DNA of 64,000 nucleotides from Crossiella cryophila (GCF_014204915.1 NZ_JACHMH010000001.1:1798001-1862000), one strand, 5' to 3'; counted from the stretch's first letter, positions 1-8,545 are shown. Made by a program: numbers and translations. The notes: generated by a model not told the origin, from the sequence alone.

Positions 1-126
1 GGGCTGGACCAGCGCGCCGGTGCTGGTCTCGTGCAGCGGCAGGCCGAGGCCGTCGGTGTGCAGGTAGGAGGTGGGCGGCACCGCGCCCGGGTACGGGTCG
101 GCGGGGAAGTCCTCGTCGCGGTACAC
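1..126 (-). CDS. 5'-partial CDS of unknown function (runs off the left edge)
   Basis: The minus strand is open from 126 to the window edge with strongly GC-biased third positions. It reads V-Y-R-D-E-D-F-P-A-D-P-Y-P-G and then contains PPTSYLHTDGLG. I do not recognise the family. The start is uncertain: GTG at 126-124 is used here, but an in-frame TTG at 138-136 would add four residues (LAGA), and the frame stays open to about 215 without an ATG. No convincing ribosome binding site precedes either codon. Only 42 codons are visible, so no domain can be assigned. It is transcribed divergently from the GH8 gene. Confidence 0.5.
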   Translation of the reverse strand, partial: MYRDEDFPADPYPGAVPPTSYLHTDGLGLPLHETSTGALVQP

Positions 127-537
127 GGCCCCAGCCAACCATCGACTTTCGTCAGCGCACCGCTCGACCTCCGGTCGTACTTCCGCACCGGGGGCCGCGG
201 ATAACGTTCGTGGTGTTCAAAGCCCCACTGCGCAAAGCTCCGGCGAGAGGCCCCAACCCGGACCGCTGGAGCCGGGGGCGCTGACCAGGCGGGCGTCCAT
301 CGGCATGGGGGAGAGATGGGCGCCCGCCTCCCTTACGAACGCGGCCGTTGCGTGTGACGCACCGGCCGCGTTCGGCTGCGTTCGGCCAGTTGGCACAAAC
401 GATTGCCCCAAGCAGGCCAGTTTGCGCCGCAATAGACAGGAAAGTTACCTAACAACCTTGACGGCCGACGTGGCCTGGGTCACCCTCGGATCCCCCTGCC
501 GCTTCTCCCGATCCGCTAGTCGAGAGGACGCGAAACC
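127..537. other. intergenic region between divergent genes
   Basis: About 410 bases separate the partial minus-strand gene from the GH8 gene. It must hold both promoters. I see no perfect palindrome, no RNA gene and no further codon-biased frame. Immediately before the GH8 start there is a GAGAGGA ribosome binding site (about 521-527). Confidence 0.5.
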
Positions 538-2157
538 ATGAACGGCTCACCTCGGCTGATCACCGGTGTCGTGGTCACGACACTGCTCGCCGGTCTCTGC
601 GTCGGCGCGGGCACCGCCTCCGCCGCCACCAACCTCGCCCTGGGTGCAAACGTCAGCACGTCCTCCGTGGAGGAGGCGTCGCTGGCCGGCCCCTCGGCCG
701 TGGACGGCAACACCGGCACCCGGTGGGCCAGCGCCGAGGGCGCCGATCCACAGTGGATCCAGCTGGATCTGCGTGCTGCCAAGGACATCCGGCAGATCCG
801 GCTCAACTGGGAGGACGCCTACGCCAGGGCCTACCGGCTGGAGGCATCCGACGACGGCAACACCTGGCGTGCCCTGCACAGCACCAGTTCGGGCGACGGC
901 GGCCTTGACGAGATCAACGTCAGCACCACCGCCCGGCACCTGCGGCTGACCGGCACCCAGCGCGGCACCGTCTACGGCTACTCGCTGTGGGAGTTCGAGG
1001 TCTACGGCGTCGGCGGCCAGGAACCGCCGCCCACCGGTGGCTACCTGCCCGGCACGCTGCGCCCCTCGGTCTCCCAGGCCGAGCAGGACCAGGTGCTCTC
1101 CCGCTACTACCAGCAGTGGAAGACCAACTTCCTCACCACCAGCTGCGGCGGCGGCCAGTGGGCGGTGCGCTCGGTGGACGCCGACCACGCCTTCGTCGGC
1201 GAGGGCCAGGGCTACGGGATGACCATCTCCGCGCTGATGGCCGATGTCGACCCGCAGGCGCGCACGGTCTTCGACGGCATCCTGCGCTTCGTCAAGAACC
1301 ATCCCTCGGTGATCGACCGGGACCTGCACGCGGCCGAGCAGAACCCGGACTGCGTCAGCGTCAACGGCAGCGACTCGGCCACCGACGCGGACCTGGAGAT
1401 CGCCTACGCACTGCTGCTGGCCGACCGCCGGTGGGGCAGTGGCGGCGCCTACAACTACCGCCAGGAGGCGCTGCGGATCATCGCCGCGATCAAGCGCAGC
1501 GAGGTCCACGCCGGCAACAAGCTGCCGCTGGTGGCCGACTGGGCCAGCTCCGGCTCGCACAACAACGGCTCGCGCTCCTCGGACTGGATGCCCGGCCACT
1601 TCCGCGCCTTCGCCAAGGCCACCGGCGATTCCTTCTGGCACAACGTGCGTGGCGCGACCGAGAACGCGGTCACCCGGTTGCAGCAGCAGTTCGCGCCGAA
1701 CACCGGTCTGCTGCCGGACTTCGTGCAGGACACCCAGTCCTCGCTGCGGCCCGCGATCGGCAAGTTCCTGGAGAACGCCGAGACCGACGGCAAGTACAGC
1801 TGGAACGCCTGCCGCGACCCGTGGCGGCTCGGCGTGGACGCGATCACCGTCTCCGGCAGTGCGGCCCAGGCCCAGGTGCGCAAGATGAACGCCTGGATCA
1901 AGCAGGCCACCGGCGGTGACCCGAACCGCATCGCCAAGGGCTACGACCTCAACGGCGCGGTGGTGGAGAGCGGCAGCTCAGCCGCGTTCTTCGCGCCGTT
2001 CGCGGTGGCCGCGATGGCCGACCCCGGCAGCCAGGCGTGGCTGGACCGGTTGTGGGCCAAGCTCGCCAGCACCTCGCTCAGCACCACCGACTACTACGCC
2101 AGCAGCATCCAGGTCCAGGTGCTGCTCGTGCTCGCCGGACGGTACGTGGCGGCATGA
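538..2157 (+). CDS. secreted GH8 glycoside hydrolase with N-terminal F5/8 type C (discoidin-like) domain
   Basis: A Sec signal peptide (residues 1-30, ending TASAA) is followed by an F5/8 type C/CBM32-like sugar-binding domain (about 32-156), a short Pro-rich linker, and a GH8 catalytic domain (about 168-539). The catalytic domain shows the acid motif GEGQGYGM with Glu222. It also shows the family signature ATDADLEIAYALLLADRRW at 281-299, whose first Asp (283) is an active-site residue in the family pattern. GH8 enzymes are inverting endoglucanases, chitosanases, licheninases or xylanases; the sequence alone does not decide the substrate. The product is probably exported and acts on beta-linked polysaccharide outside the cell. 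The start is ATG with a GAGAGGA ribosome binding site. It has no operon partner. Confidence 0.9.
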   Translation: MNGSPRLITGVVVTTLLAGLCVGAGTASAATNLALGANVSTSSVEEASLAGPSAVDGNTGTRWASAEGADPQWIQLDLRAAKDIRQIRLNWEDAYARAYRLEASDDGNTWRALHSTSSGDGGLDEINVSTTARHLRLTGTQRGTVYGYSLWEFEVYGVGGQEPPPTGGYLPGTLRPSVSQAEQDQVLSRYYQQWKTNFLTTSCGGGQWAVRSVDADHAFVGEGQGYGMTISALMADVDPQARTVFDGILRFVKNHPSVIDRDLHAAEQNPDCVSVNGSDSATDADLEIAYALLLADRRWGSGGAYNYRQEALRIIAAIKRSEVHAGNKLPLVADWASSGSHNNGSRSSDWMPGHFRAFAKATGDSFWHNVRGATENAVTRLQQQFAPNTGLLPDFVQDTQSSLRPAIGKFLENAETDGKYSWNACRDPWRLGVDAITVSGSAAQAQVRKMNAWIKQATGGDPNRIAKGYDLNGAVVESGSSAAFFAPFAVAAMADPGSQAWLDRLWAKLASTSLSTTDYYASSIQVQVLLVLAGRYVAA

Positions 2158-2305
2158 CCGGTTTCCGACAGAAGAGACGATCGGGGGTTGTTTAGCCCAG
2201 TGCCGCAGACCAGTCTTTCGGGTGGTTGGGAGCGGTCTCACGAATTGGGTTGAACCATCCCGGCACTGCGATCCGTACCAGGTACAGCAGGTCGCACCAT
2301 GAACG

Positions 2306-2343
2306 TGAGGGGTTGTCCGTCTGGCGGCGGGGGCAACCCCTCA
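2306..2343 (+). terminator. hairpin downstream of the GH8 gene
   Basis: TGAGGGGTTG (2306-2315) and CAACCCCTCA (2334-2343) form a perfect 10-bp stem with an 18-nt loop, followed by CCCCTTT. It lies 150 bases after the GH8 stop. It also lies inside the first codons of the P450 reading frame if the ATG at 2299 is used, which argues for the later P450 start. Confidence 0.5.
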
Positions 2344-2382
2344 CCCCTTTCGAAGTCCGGGGGCGCCGGGTTTGATGAGACG

Positions 2383-3567
2383 GTGCCCCCGGACTACCCG
2401 CCGAGCCGGGTGAACCCGCTCGACCCACCACCGCGCTTCGCCCACCTGCGCGCGCACGAGCCGGTCTCGCTGGTGCGCACCCCGCACGGCGAGACGGTCT
2501 GGCTGGTCACCCGGTACGCCGATGCCCGGTTCGTGCTCGGCGATCCGCGCTTCTCCAGCGACCCGGCCAATCCGGGCTTCCCGCAGATCCGGCCGGCGCC
2601 GGAAGGCCCCCGGATGCCCGGCATATTCCTCTCGATGGACCCGCCGGAACACGGCCGGTATCGCCGGATGCTCACCGGCGAGTTCACCGTGCGCCGGATG
2701 GCCGCGCTGCGCCCCGGCATCCAGGCCGTGGTCCGGGACTGCCTGGCCGGGCTGCTCGGCCAGGGCCCGCCCGCCGACCTGATGAGCGCCTTCGCCCGGC
2801 CGCTGCCCGCGCTGGTCATCTGCGACCTGCTCGGCGTGCCCTTCGCCGACCGCGAGTTCTTCGCCGGCCGCAGCGAGATCCAGCTCGACCGCTCCCGGCC
2901 GGGGCACGAGGTCACCGCGGCCATGGCCGAGCTGTGGGACTACCTGGACGGCCTGGTCGCCCGCAAGCTCGCCGACCCGGCCGCGGACCTGATCAGCAGG
3001 CTGGCCGTGCAGCGGGTGCGCACCGGCGAGCTGACCAAGGACGACCTGGTCGGGATGAGCAGGCTGCTGCTGGTCGCCGGGCACGAGACCACCGCCAACA
3101 TGATCGGCATCGGCATGCTGCTCCTGCTGCGCCGCCCGGCGCTGTGGGCACAGCTGCTGGCCGATCCGGGGCTGGTGCCCGCCGCGGTGGAGGAGCTGCT
3201 GCGGCACGCCACCGTGGTGCAGCAGGGCGTGGTGCGGGCGGTGCTGGGCGAGGTGGACCTCGGCGGCGTGCGGCTGGCCCGCGGCGACGGCGTGATCGTC
3301 TCGCTGTCCTCGGCCAACCGGGACGCCGCGGTCTACCCGGAGCCGGACGAACTCGACCTCCAGCGGCATGCCGCCCCGCACCTGGCCTTCGGGCACGGGG
3401 TGCACCAGTGCCTCGGGCAGTTGCTGGCCAGGGCCGAGCTGACCGAGGCCGTGCGCGCTCTGTTGCCAGTTCCGGGATTGCGGCTGGCCATTGCCCCCGA
3501 TCAGGTGAAGTTCAGGCACGAGATGGCGGTTTACGGCGTGCGGGAGCTGCCGGTTGAGTGGCACTGA
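2383..3567 (+). CDS. cytochrome P450
   Basis: A soluble actinobacterial CYP of about 394 residues. It shows the I-helix oxygen-binding motif AGHETT (about 232-237), the K-helix ExxR inside EELLR (270-274) and the heme-binding loop FGHGVHQCLG with the axial Cys near 343. The N-terminus VPPDYPPSRVNPLDPPPRFAHLR is typical of the family, so GTG at 2383 is preferred. An ATG at 2299 would add 28 Gly/Ser-rich residues unlike P450s and would place a terminator-like hairpin within the gene. Substrate is unknown. The gene is followed after 16 bases by a YqcI/YcgG-like gene, so the two are probably co-transcribed. No ferredoxin or ferredoxin reductase gene is adjacent. Confidence 0.9.
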   Translation: MPPDYPPSRVNPLDPPPRFAHLRAHEPVSLVRTPHGETVWLVTRYADARFVLGDPRFSSDPANPGFPQIRPAPEGPRMPGIFLSMDPPEHGRYRRMLTGEFTVRRMAALRPGIQAVVRDCLAGLLGQGPPADLMSAFARPLPALVICDLLGVPFADREFFAGRSEIQLDRSRPGHEVTAAMAELWDYLDGLVARKLADPAADLISRLAVQRVRTGELTKDDLVGMSRLLLVAGHETTANMIGIGMLLLLRRPALWAQLLADPGLVPAAVEELLRHATVVQQGVVRAVLGEVDLGGVRLARGDGVIVSLSSANRDAAVYPEPDELDLQRHAAPHLAFGHGVHQCLGQLLARAELTEAVRALLPVPGLRLAIAPDQVKFRHEMAVYGVRELPVEWH

Positions 3568-3583
3568 TAATCGGGAGGACGAG

Positions 3584-4012
3584 ATGACGACGCCCCAGCG
3601 CGCCCACCGGCGCTTGGTGCAACGCGCCTACGGCAGCCTCGCCGATCCCGCGGATGCCGCGCGGACCTGGGCTGACCTGGCCGGACTGGTACGCGGTGCG
3701 GGCGCTTTCGACCCGAGCTGCACCACCTTCGTGGCCGCCTTCGACGCCCAGACACCCGCCGGTGGCGAGGCCGCCTACCGGCACCTGCTGCTGATGGCCG
3801 AGGAGGACCGTCGCCGGGACGCCTCGGAGGATCCGGTCCCGCCGCGGCGCACCGGGGTGGACTTCGTGATCACCGTGGCTGATCAGCGTTTCTTCGTCAG
3901 CCTGCTCGCGCTGGCCGCGCCCGCGCTGTCCTTCACCCCGTGCGCGCAGTTCGCCAGGGGCACCGCCATCCCGGCCCCGCGCTGCGCGGAAACCCCCGTG
4001 CTCTGGGACTGA
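3584..4012 (+). CDS. short YqcI/YcgG (GntA-like) family protein, tentative
   Basis: A protein of 142 residues from the ATG at 3584, which has a GGGAGGA ribosome binding site; a TTG at 3554 overlapping the P450 end is a weaker alternative. The order CTTFVAAFDAQTP, then YRHLLLMAEEDRR, then DFVITVADQRFFVSLL, then LSFTPCAQFARG resembles the core of YqcI/YcgG proteins, which include the heme-dependent N-hydroxylase GntA of guanitoxin synthesis. It is shorter than usual for that family. The conserved family string around N-P-H-x-Q-F reads TPCAQF here, so a His appears replaced by Cys. Pairing with a P450 suggests an oxidative pathway, but the function is unknown. It ends just before a convergent membrane-protein gene. 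Confidence 0.5.
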   Translation: MTTPQRAHRRLVQRAYGSLADPADAARTWADLAGLVRGAGAFDPSCTTFVAAFDAQTPAGGEAAYRHLLLMAEEDRRRDASEDPVPPRRTGVDFVITVADQRFFVSLLALAAPALSFTPCAQFARGTAIPAPRCAETPVLWD

Positions 4013-4040
4013 ACTCCCGAGCCTTCCGCTCTCCCGGGTC

Positions 4041-4520
4041 TCAGCCCGATTCCGCGGAACGCGGCTCGGGCAGCCATTCGCCGCTCTGCCGGGGCGGGTT
4101 GAGCACGCGCCCGAACTCCGCCCGGTCCAGATCCAGGCTGTGCGCGGCCACCGCGGCCCACAGCAGCGCCTCCCGGCGGCGGGTGATGCCGACCAGCACG
4201 ACCACCAGCACGAGCAGCGCGCCGACCGCGCAGCCACTGGCCAGGAAACGTGGCACGTTGAAACTGTGCAGCGTCACCGAGACCGCTACCAGCGTGAATC
4301 CCACCAGTGCGGTATAGACCAAAAGTGAGGAGCGGCGGTCGAAGGCGCGGAATTCGACGCTGCGCTCGCGCAGTGAGGCGAGCAACAAACGTTGGTCACG
4401 TAGCGACATGTGCATGTATTCGGCAATACGTTCCTCAATCGGGTTCAGCTCGCCTGCCCGATGTCGGTGAGTGCTGACCGAATGCGCGGCGGGCGACGGA
4501 AAGGTCGCCGGGGTGGTCAT
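4041..4520 (-). CDS. small integral membrane protein, unknown function
   Basis: 159 residues from the ATG at 4520, chosen because GGAAGGG precedes it; the frame is open further upstream without a better start. The N-terminal third is polar and charged, with ELNPIEERIAEYM and RDQRLLLASLRERS. Two transmembrane helices follow: LLVYTALVGFTLVAVSVTL and then FLASGCAVGALLVLVVVLVG. The C-terminal cytoplasmic tail ends in PEPRSAESG. I do not recognise a family. It is convergent with the P450/YqcI pair (28 bases apart) and divergent from the HTH regulator at 4690. Confidence 0.75.
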   Translation of the reverse strand: MTTPATFPSPAAHSVSTHRHRAGELNPIEERIAEYMHMSLRDQRLLLASLRERSVEFRAFDRRSSLLVYTALVGFTLVAVSVTLHSFNVPRFLASGCAVGALLVLVVVLVGITRRREALLWAAVAAHSLDLDRAEFGRVLNPPRQSGEWLPEPRSAESG

Positions 4521-4689
4521 GGTCCTGGTCCCTTCCTGCTGCCTTGCCGGGGTCACTCGAATGAGTGAGACGGGGTGACCTGTACCGTGCGGCCACCCAG
4601 ACTTATCGCACAGTAAAACAGAATGTTCCATTTTCCACATCCCTCGAAGGTGTAACTGTGCGTGCCGGAGGTTGACGAGGAGGCCCTAC

Positions 4690-5538
4690 ATGGCCGAAAG
4701 CCCCACGGTGCGTCGCAGGCACGTCGGTGCGGAACTGCGTCGGTTGCGCGAGTCCGCAGGCGTGGACCGGGAGAGCGCGGCCGAGCTGCTCGACTGCTCG
4801 CTGTCCAAGATCACCAAGATCGAGCTGGGCAATGTCGCGGTGAAGCGGGCCGAGCTGGAGAAGCTGCTCGAGTGTTATTCCGCCCCCGCCGAGCTGTCAG
4901 CGTCCCTGCTGGTCATCGCGGCCGAGGCGAAGAAGCGCGGCTGGTGGTCGCGCTACGGCAAGGCGGTGCCGGACTGGTTCCGCACCTTCGTCGGCCTGGA
5001 GTCGGCCGCCTGCGAGATGCGGGTCTACGAGGCCGAGCTGATCACCGGCGTGCTGCAGACCGAGGCGTACACCAGGGCGGTGATCGCCGCGGTCAGCCCG
5101 GAGCTGGCCGAGGAGCAGGTGGAGCGGCTGGTGCGGGTGCGGGCGGAGCGGCAGGCCCGGCTGCTCAGTGGTGACCCTCAGCGACTGAATCTCATCATGA
5201 GTGAGGCCGCCGTTCGCCGGATGGTGGGTGGTCCGGCGATTATGCGAGAACAACTCGCATTTCTGGTGGCGGTGCAGCGTCGCCCCAACGTGACCATCCA
5301 GGTGCTGCCTTTCCGGTCCGGGGCGCACGCGGCCATCGGATTCACCTTCACCATGCTCCGTTTCCCTGACGAACCGGCTCCCACGCTGGTGTATCTGGAG
5401 GATCTGACCTCCGCCGCCTATCTCGATGAAGCCGCGGATTTGGACGTGTATAAGCTCACGTTCGACCGCCTGCAAGCGTTGGCACTCGGCCCGGCCGAGT
5501 CCGTCGCGGTCATCGAGCGGGCAGTAAGTGAATTCTGA
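4690..5538 (+). CDS. XRE helix-turn-helix protein with DUF5753
   Basis: 282 residues. An N-terminal Cro/C1-type HTH (about 5-65; RRRHVGAELRRLRESAG ... LLDCSLSKITKIELG) is followed by a DUF5753 domain (about 80-275) with the typical W-F-R-T-F-V-G-L-E and YEAELITGVLQTEAY strings. The start is the ATG at 4690, preceded by GAGGAGG; an upstream in-frame TTG is less likely. Such genes are abundant in Streptomyces and Pseudonocardiales and are paired with a DUF397 gene. The BldB/WhiJ-related pairs influence development and secondary metabolism. Here the DUF397 partner follows after 16 bases. Confidence 0.9.
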   Translation: MAESPTVRRRHVGAELRRLRESAGVDRESAAELLDCSLSKITKIELGNVAVKRAELEKLLECYSAPAELSASLLVIAAEAKKRGWWSRYGKAVPDWFRTFVGLESAACEMRVYEAELITGVLQTEAYTRAVIAAVSPELAEEQVERLVRVRAERQARLLSGDPQRLNLIMSEAAVRRMVGGPAIMREQLAFLVAVQRRPNVTIQVLPFRSGAHAAIGFTFTMLRFPDEPAPTLVYLEDLTSAAYLDEAADLDVYKLTFDRLQALALGPAESVAVIERAVSEF

Positions 5539-5554
5539 GTAAATAGGGGTCAGT

Positions 5555-5764
5555 ATGTTGTCCTCCGACCTTTTCTACGCCACCTGGCGCACGTCCAGTC
5601 GCAGCAGCGGCAATGGCGGCCAGTGCGTGGAGGTCGCTGTCGTCCCGGACGTCGTCGGCGTGCGGGACTCCAAGAACGCCAGTGGCCCTGCCCTGGTGTT
5701 CACCCCCGGCGCGTGGGGCACCTTCCAGTCGACACTGCTGGCCGGGTCCTTCGACCTGGTCTAG
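5555..5764 (+). CDS. DUF397 domain protein
   Basis: A 69-residue protein with the full DUF397 signature: WRTSSRSSGNGGQCVEVA, then VGVRDSKN, then GPALVFTPGAWGTF. It directly follows the HTH/DUF5753 gene and almost certainly forms an operon and functional pair with it. In known WhiJ-type systems the small partner modulates the DNA-binding protein. The start is ATG with a weak AGGGG ribosome binding site. A strong hairpin follows the stop. Confidence 0.92.
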   Translation: MLSSDLFYATWRTSSRSSGNGGQCVEVAVVPDVVGVRDSKNASGPALVFTPGAWGTFQSTLLAGSFDLV

Positions 5765-5779
5765 TCGCACCTGGTGGAC

Positions 5780-5808
5780 GAGGGCGGTCGACATGGTCGG
5801 CCGCCCTC
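5780..5808 (+). terminator. terminator of the HTH/DUF397 operon
   Basis: GAGGGCGGTCGAC (5780-5792) and GTCGGCCGCCCTC (5796-5808) pair over 13 bp with one G-T wobble and a 3-base loop (ATG). It starts 16 bases after the DUF397 stop. Confidence 0.75.
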
Positions 5809-5822
5809 CCTTCATATGAAGG
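5809..5822. promoter_or_regulatory. perfect 14-bp palindrome upstream of the GH97 gene
   Basis: CCTTCATATGAAGG is a perfect palindrome abutting the preceding terminator, 82 bases before the GH97 start. It lies in an AT-richer stretch that also contains GTATAC (about 5831). A regulator-binding site for the GH97 promoter is plausible but not proven. Confidence 0.4.
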
Positions 5823-5903
5823 CTGAAAACGTATACAGGAGTACTTCACGCGACCGGGTTGACTCGGAGTGCCTGCCGCCAGGTATCTGGGAGGGAACGC
5901 ACG

Positions 5904-7781
5904 ATGAGACGACAATCGCCGCACCGCAGCGGCGCCAGGGTCGCGCTGGTCTGTGTGCTGGCCGGTAGCGCGGTCACGCTCAGCCTGCCCGCGATCGGCA
6001 GCGCCAGCGCCGCGACGAACTGGCAGCTCACCGCGCCCGGCGCCCGCTCCGTGCCAGGCGCGGCCGCGACCCCGTCGGCCGAGCTGGACCTGGGGCAGGA
6101 CGGGCGGCTGAAGCTGACCGTGCGCCGGGGTGAGACCACCGTGCTGGAGCCGTCCGCGCTGGGGGTGGAGACCGCGCACGCGGACTTCACCAGCGGCCTG
6201 CGGTTCACCGGCATCAGCCAGCGCGCGGTGCACGAGAAGTACACGACCACCGTTGGCAAGCGCCGCGAGCACAGCACGGACGCGGCCGAGACCACGTTGC
6301 GCTTCATCAAGGACGGCCAGCGGATCGACGTGGTGGTGCGGGTTTCCGCCGACGGCGTGGCCTACCGCTACGTGCTCTCCGGCCCGAAGTGGGTGACCGT
6401 GGTCGGGGAGGCATCGGAGTTCGCCGTGCCGGCCGCCGCGGACTCCTTCCTGCTGCCCTTCGACAACGGGCGCGGGGACTACGAGTCGGCGCACAAGCAC
6501 AGCAGCGTGGCCCAGGCCGAGGCCACCGAGTACGGCTACCCCTCGCTGTTCAAGGTCGGCGACAGCTGGCTGCTGCTGGCCGAGTCCGATGTGGACGGTC
6601 GCTACGGCGGCTCGCGGGTGCGGCTGGACCCGGCCGACCGGCGCTTCAAGCTGGTGCTGCCGGACCCGGCCGAGGTGAGCAACGGCCCGCTGGCCACGCC
6701 ATGGCGCACCCTGGTGGTCGGCGACCTGGCCACGGTGACCGAGAGCGACCTGATCACCGACCTGGCCCCGCCGTCCAAGATCGCGGACACCTCCTGGATC
6801 AAGCCCGGCGTCGCGGCCTGGTCCTGGTGGGCGCTGGGCACCGGCGACCTGAACCTGCAGAAGCGCTACGTGGACTACGCGAGCAAGCAGGGCTGGGAGT
6901 ACAACCTGGTCGACTCGGGCTGGGCGGACGCCTGGATCCCGGACCTGGTCGCCTACTCCAAGGCGCGCAACGTGGACACCTGGCTGTGGGTGCGCTGGCA
7001 GACCATCGACACCCCCAGCGAGCTGGAGCGGTTGTTCAAGCGGTACCAGGACTGGGGCGTGGTCGGCCTGAAGATCGACTTCGTCGAGTCCGACGGCCAG
7101 GACCGGATGCGCTGGTACGACATGGTCTTCGCGGCCGCGGCCAAGTACAAGCTGATGCTCAACTTCCACGGGGCGCCGATCCCGCGCGGCACCGAGCGCA
7201 CCTGGCCGCACGTGATGACGGTGGAGGCGGTCAAGGGCGCGGAGGGCACCAAGCCGCGGCCGGGGCGCGAGCCGTTCCCGATCGAGCACTACCTGACCTT
7301 GCCGTTCACCAGGAACCTGACCGGCTCGATGGACTTCACCCCGGTGACCTTCAGCGGCGTGCGGCCCAACTCCGACGCCGGTGAGCTGGCCCTGTCCGTG
7401 GTCTTCGAGTCCGGCGTGCAGCACTTCGCGGACAGCCCGGAGAACTACGCCAAGCAGCCACTGGCCGAGGAGTTGCTGCGCTCGGTCCCGGCGGCCTGGG
7501 ACGAGACCAAGCTGGTCGACGGCGACCCTGGCAAGCACGCGGTGTTCGCCCGGCGGGCGGGCGCCGAGTGGTACGTGGGCGCGGCACTGGCCGGTCCGGG
7601 CCGCAATGTGGACGCGGCGCTGTCCTTCCTGCCCGCGGGTGAGTGGACGGCCGACATCTACGGCGACGGCCCGGAAGGCAAGATCGTCCGCACCAGCCAG
7701 CGGGTGAGTCGGGACAGCACCCTGTCCGTGCCGGTGGCCAAGAACGGGGGCTACGTCGTCCGGCTGCGCCCGGCTGGCTGA
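5904..7781 (+). CDS. secreted GH97 glycoside hydrolase, retaining (alpha-galactosidase-like) type
   Basis: 625 residues from the ATG at 5904 (ribosome binding site GGGAGGG), with a signal peptide ending ASAATN near residue 37. GH97 enzymes have an N-terminal beta-supersandwich, a (beta/alpha)8 barrel and a C-terminal beta-domain. The barrel here shows GLKIDFVESDGQ, where Asp392 matches the nucleophile of retaining GH97 enzymes such as the Bacteroides alpha-galactosidase. MTVEAVKGAEG, with Glu441, matches the acid/base. The inverting SusB-type glutamates are not evident. Substrate is probably an alpha-linked galactoside, by inference. The galT/ABC importer 50 kb away could use its product, but linkage is only conceptual. 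A 14-bp palindrome lies upstream and a 17-bp hairpin follows. Confidence 0.87.
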   Translation: MRRQSPHRSGARVALVCVLAGSAVTLSLPAIGSASAATNWQLTAPGARSVPGAAATPSAELDLGQDGRLKLTVRRGETTVLEPSALGVETAHADFTSGLRFTGISQRAVHEKYTTTVGKRREHSTDAAETTLRFIKDGQRIDVVVRVSADGVAYRYVLSGPKWVTVVGEASEFAVPAAADSFLLPFDNGRGDYESAHKHSSVAQAEATEYGYPSLFKVGDSWLLLAESDVDGRYGGSRVRLDPADRRFKLVLPDPAEVSNGPLATPWRTLVVGDLATVTESDLITDLAPPSKIADTSWIKPGVAAWSWWALGTGDLNLQKRYVDYASKQGWEYNLVDSGWADAWIPDLVAYSKARNVDTWLWVRWQTIDTPSELERLFKRYQDWGVVGLKIDFVESDGQDRMRWYDMVFAAAAKYKLMLNFHGAPIPRGTERTWPHVMTVEAVKGAEGTKPRPGREPFPIEHYLTLPFTRNLTGSMDFTPVTFSGVRPNSDAGELALSVVFESGVQHFADSPENYAKQPLAEELLRSVPAAWDETKLVDGDPGKHAVFARRAGAEWYVGAALAGPGRNVDAALSFLPAGEWTADIYGDGPEGKIVRTSQRVSRDSTLSVPVAKNGGYVVRLRPAG

Positions 7782-7851
7782 TCGGCCGAATTCCCGAAGA
7801 TAGTTCGCGTTACCGCCGTTCGGTGCTACCGACCGGTAAACCTCGCGGTCA

Positions 7852-7901
7852 CGCTGTCGTCACGCGCCTGCACTGCACTTGCCGGGCGCGTGACGACAGC
7901 G
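7852..7901 (+). terminator. 17-bp perfect hairpin between GH97 and phosphatase genes
   Basis: CGCTGTCGTCACGCGCC (7852-7868) and its exact complement (7885-7901) enclose a 16-nt loop. It lies 70 bases after the GH97 stop and ends 21 bases before the phosphatase start, just ahead of its GAGGAGG ribosome binding site. It could be the GH97 terminator or an attenuator or operator in the phosphatase leader. Confidence 0.6.
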
Positions 7902-7922
7902 CGCTGACTGCGAGGAGGCGAC

Positions 7923-8522
7923 ATGCGGGTTCTGCGATCCGCCCTGGTCGGGATGATCACCGTGGCGGCACTGGGCCTGGGCGCGCCCGCGGCGCTGGCC
8001 GCGCCGACGGCCCCCGCCCCGGCCCGCCTCGCGGCGGACAAGCCCCCGTACGAGACCTGGATCCGGGACGTCACCGCGGTGACCACCCAGCTCAGCAGCT
8101 ACCTCGACAGCAGGCTGCCCGGCGGCGGCAAGAAGGCCGTGGTCTTCGACATCGACAACACCACGCTGGAGACCGCCTACAACTTCGGCATCCCCACCCC
8201 GGCCATCCCACCGGTGCTGGCCGCGGCCAAGCGGGCCAAGCAACAGGGCGCGTCGATCTTCTTCGTCACCAACCGCCCGTACCTGCTCGGCCTGCCAACC
8301 GAGGACAACCTCAAGCGGGTCGGCTACGCCGTGGACGGCCTGCACCTGCGCCCCTGGTTCAACTTCGACCCGACCGAGAAGGTCAAGACCGACGCCCGCA
8401 TCGCCATCGAGAAGCAGGGCTACACCATCGTCGCCAACGTCGGCAACAACACCTGGGACCTGGCAGGCGGCCACGCCGAACGCACCTTCAAGCTCCCCGA
8501 CTACGACGGCGCTTTGGACTGA
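7923..8522 (+). CDS. secreted HAD-superfamily acid phosphatase (class B/IIIB type)
   Basis: 199 residues with a signal peptide (about 1-27, PAALAAP). HAD motif I is DIDNTTLE, with the nucleophile Asp76 and acid Asp78 of VVFDIDNTTLE. Motif II corresponds to IFFVTNRPY. The rest fits plant-type/class B acid phosphatases of subfamily IIIB, with GNNTWDLAGG as the last acidic motif. It is probably exported and dephosphorylates organic phosphate esters. The start ATG has a GAGGAGG site. It is followed by a bidirectional terminator shared with the convergent LacI gene. Confidence 0.85.
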   Translation: MRVLRSALVGMITVAALGLGAPAALAAPTAPAPARLAADKPPYETWIRDVTAVTTQLSSYLDSRLPGGGKKAVVFDIDNTTLETAYNFGIPTPAIPPVLAAAKRAKQQGASIFFVTNRPYLLGLPTEDNLKRVGYAVDGLHLRPWFNFDPTEKVKTDARIAIEKQGYTIVANVGNNTWDLAGGHAERTFKLPDYDGALD

Positions 8523-8545
8523 TCTGGCCGGACCCGAGCAACAAA

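Noticed and set aside
2299-2382. N-terminal 28-codon extension of the P450
   Set aside because: Unlike other P450 N-termini and contains a terminator-like hairpin; the GTG at 2383 is preferred.
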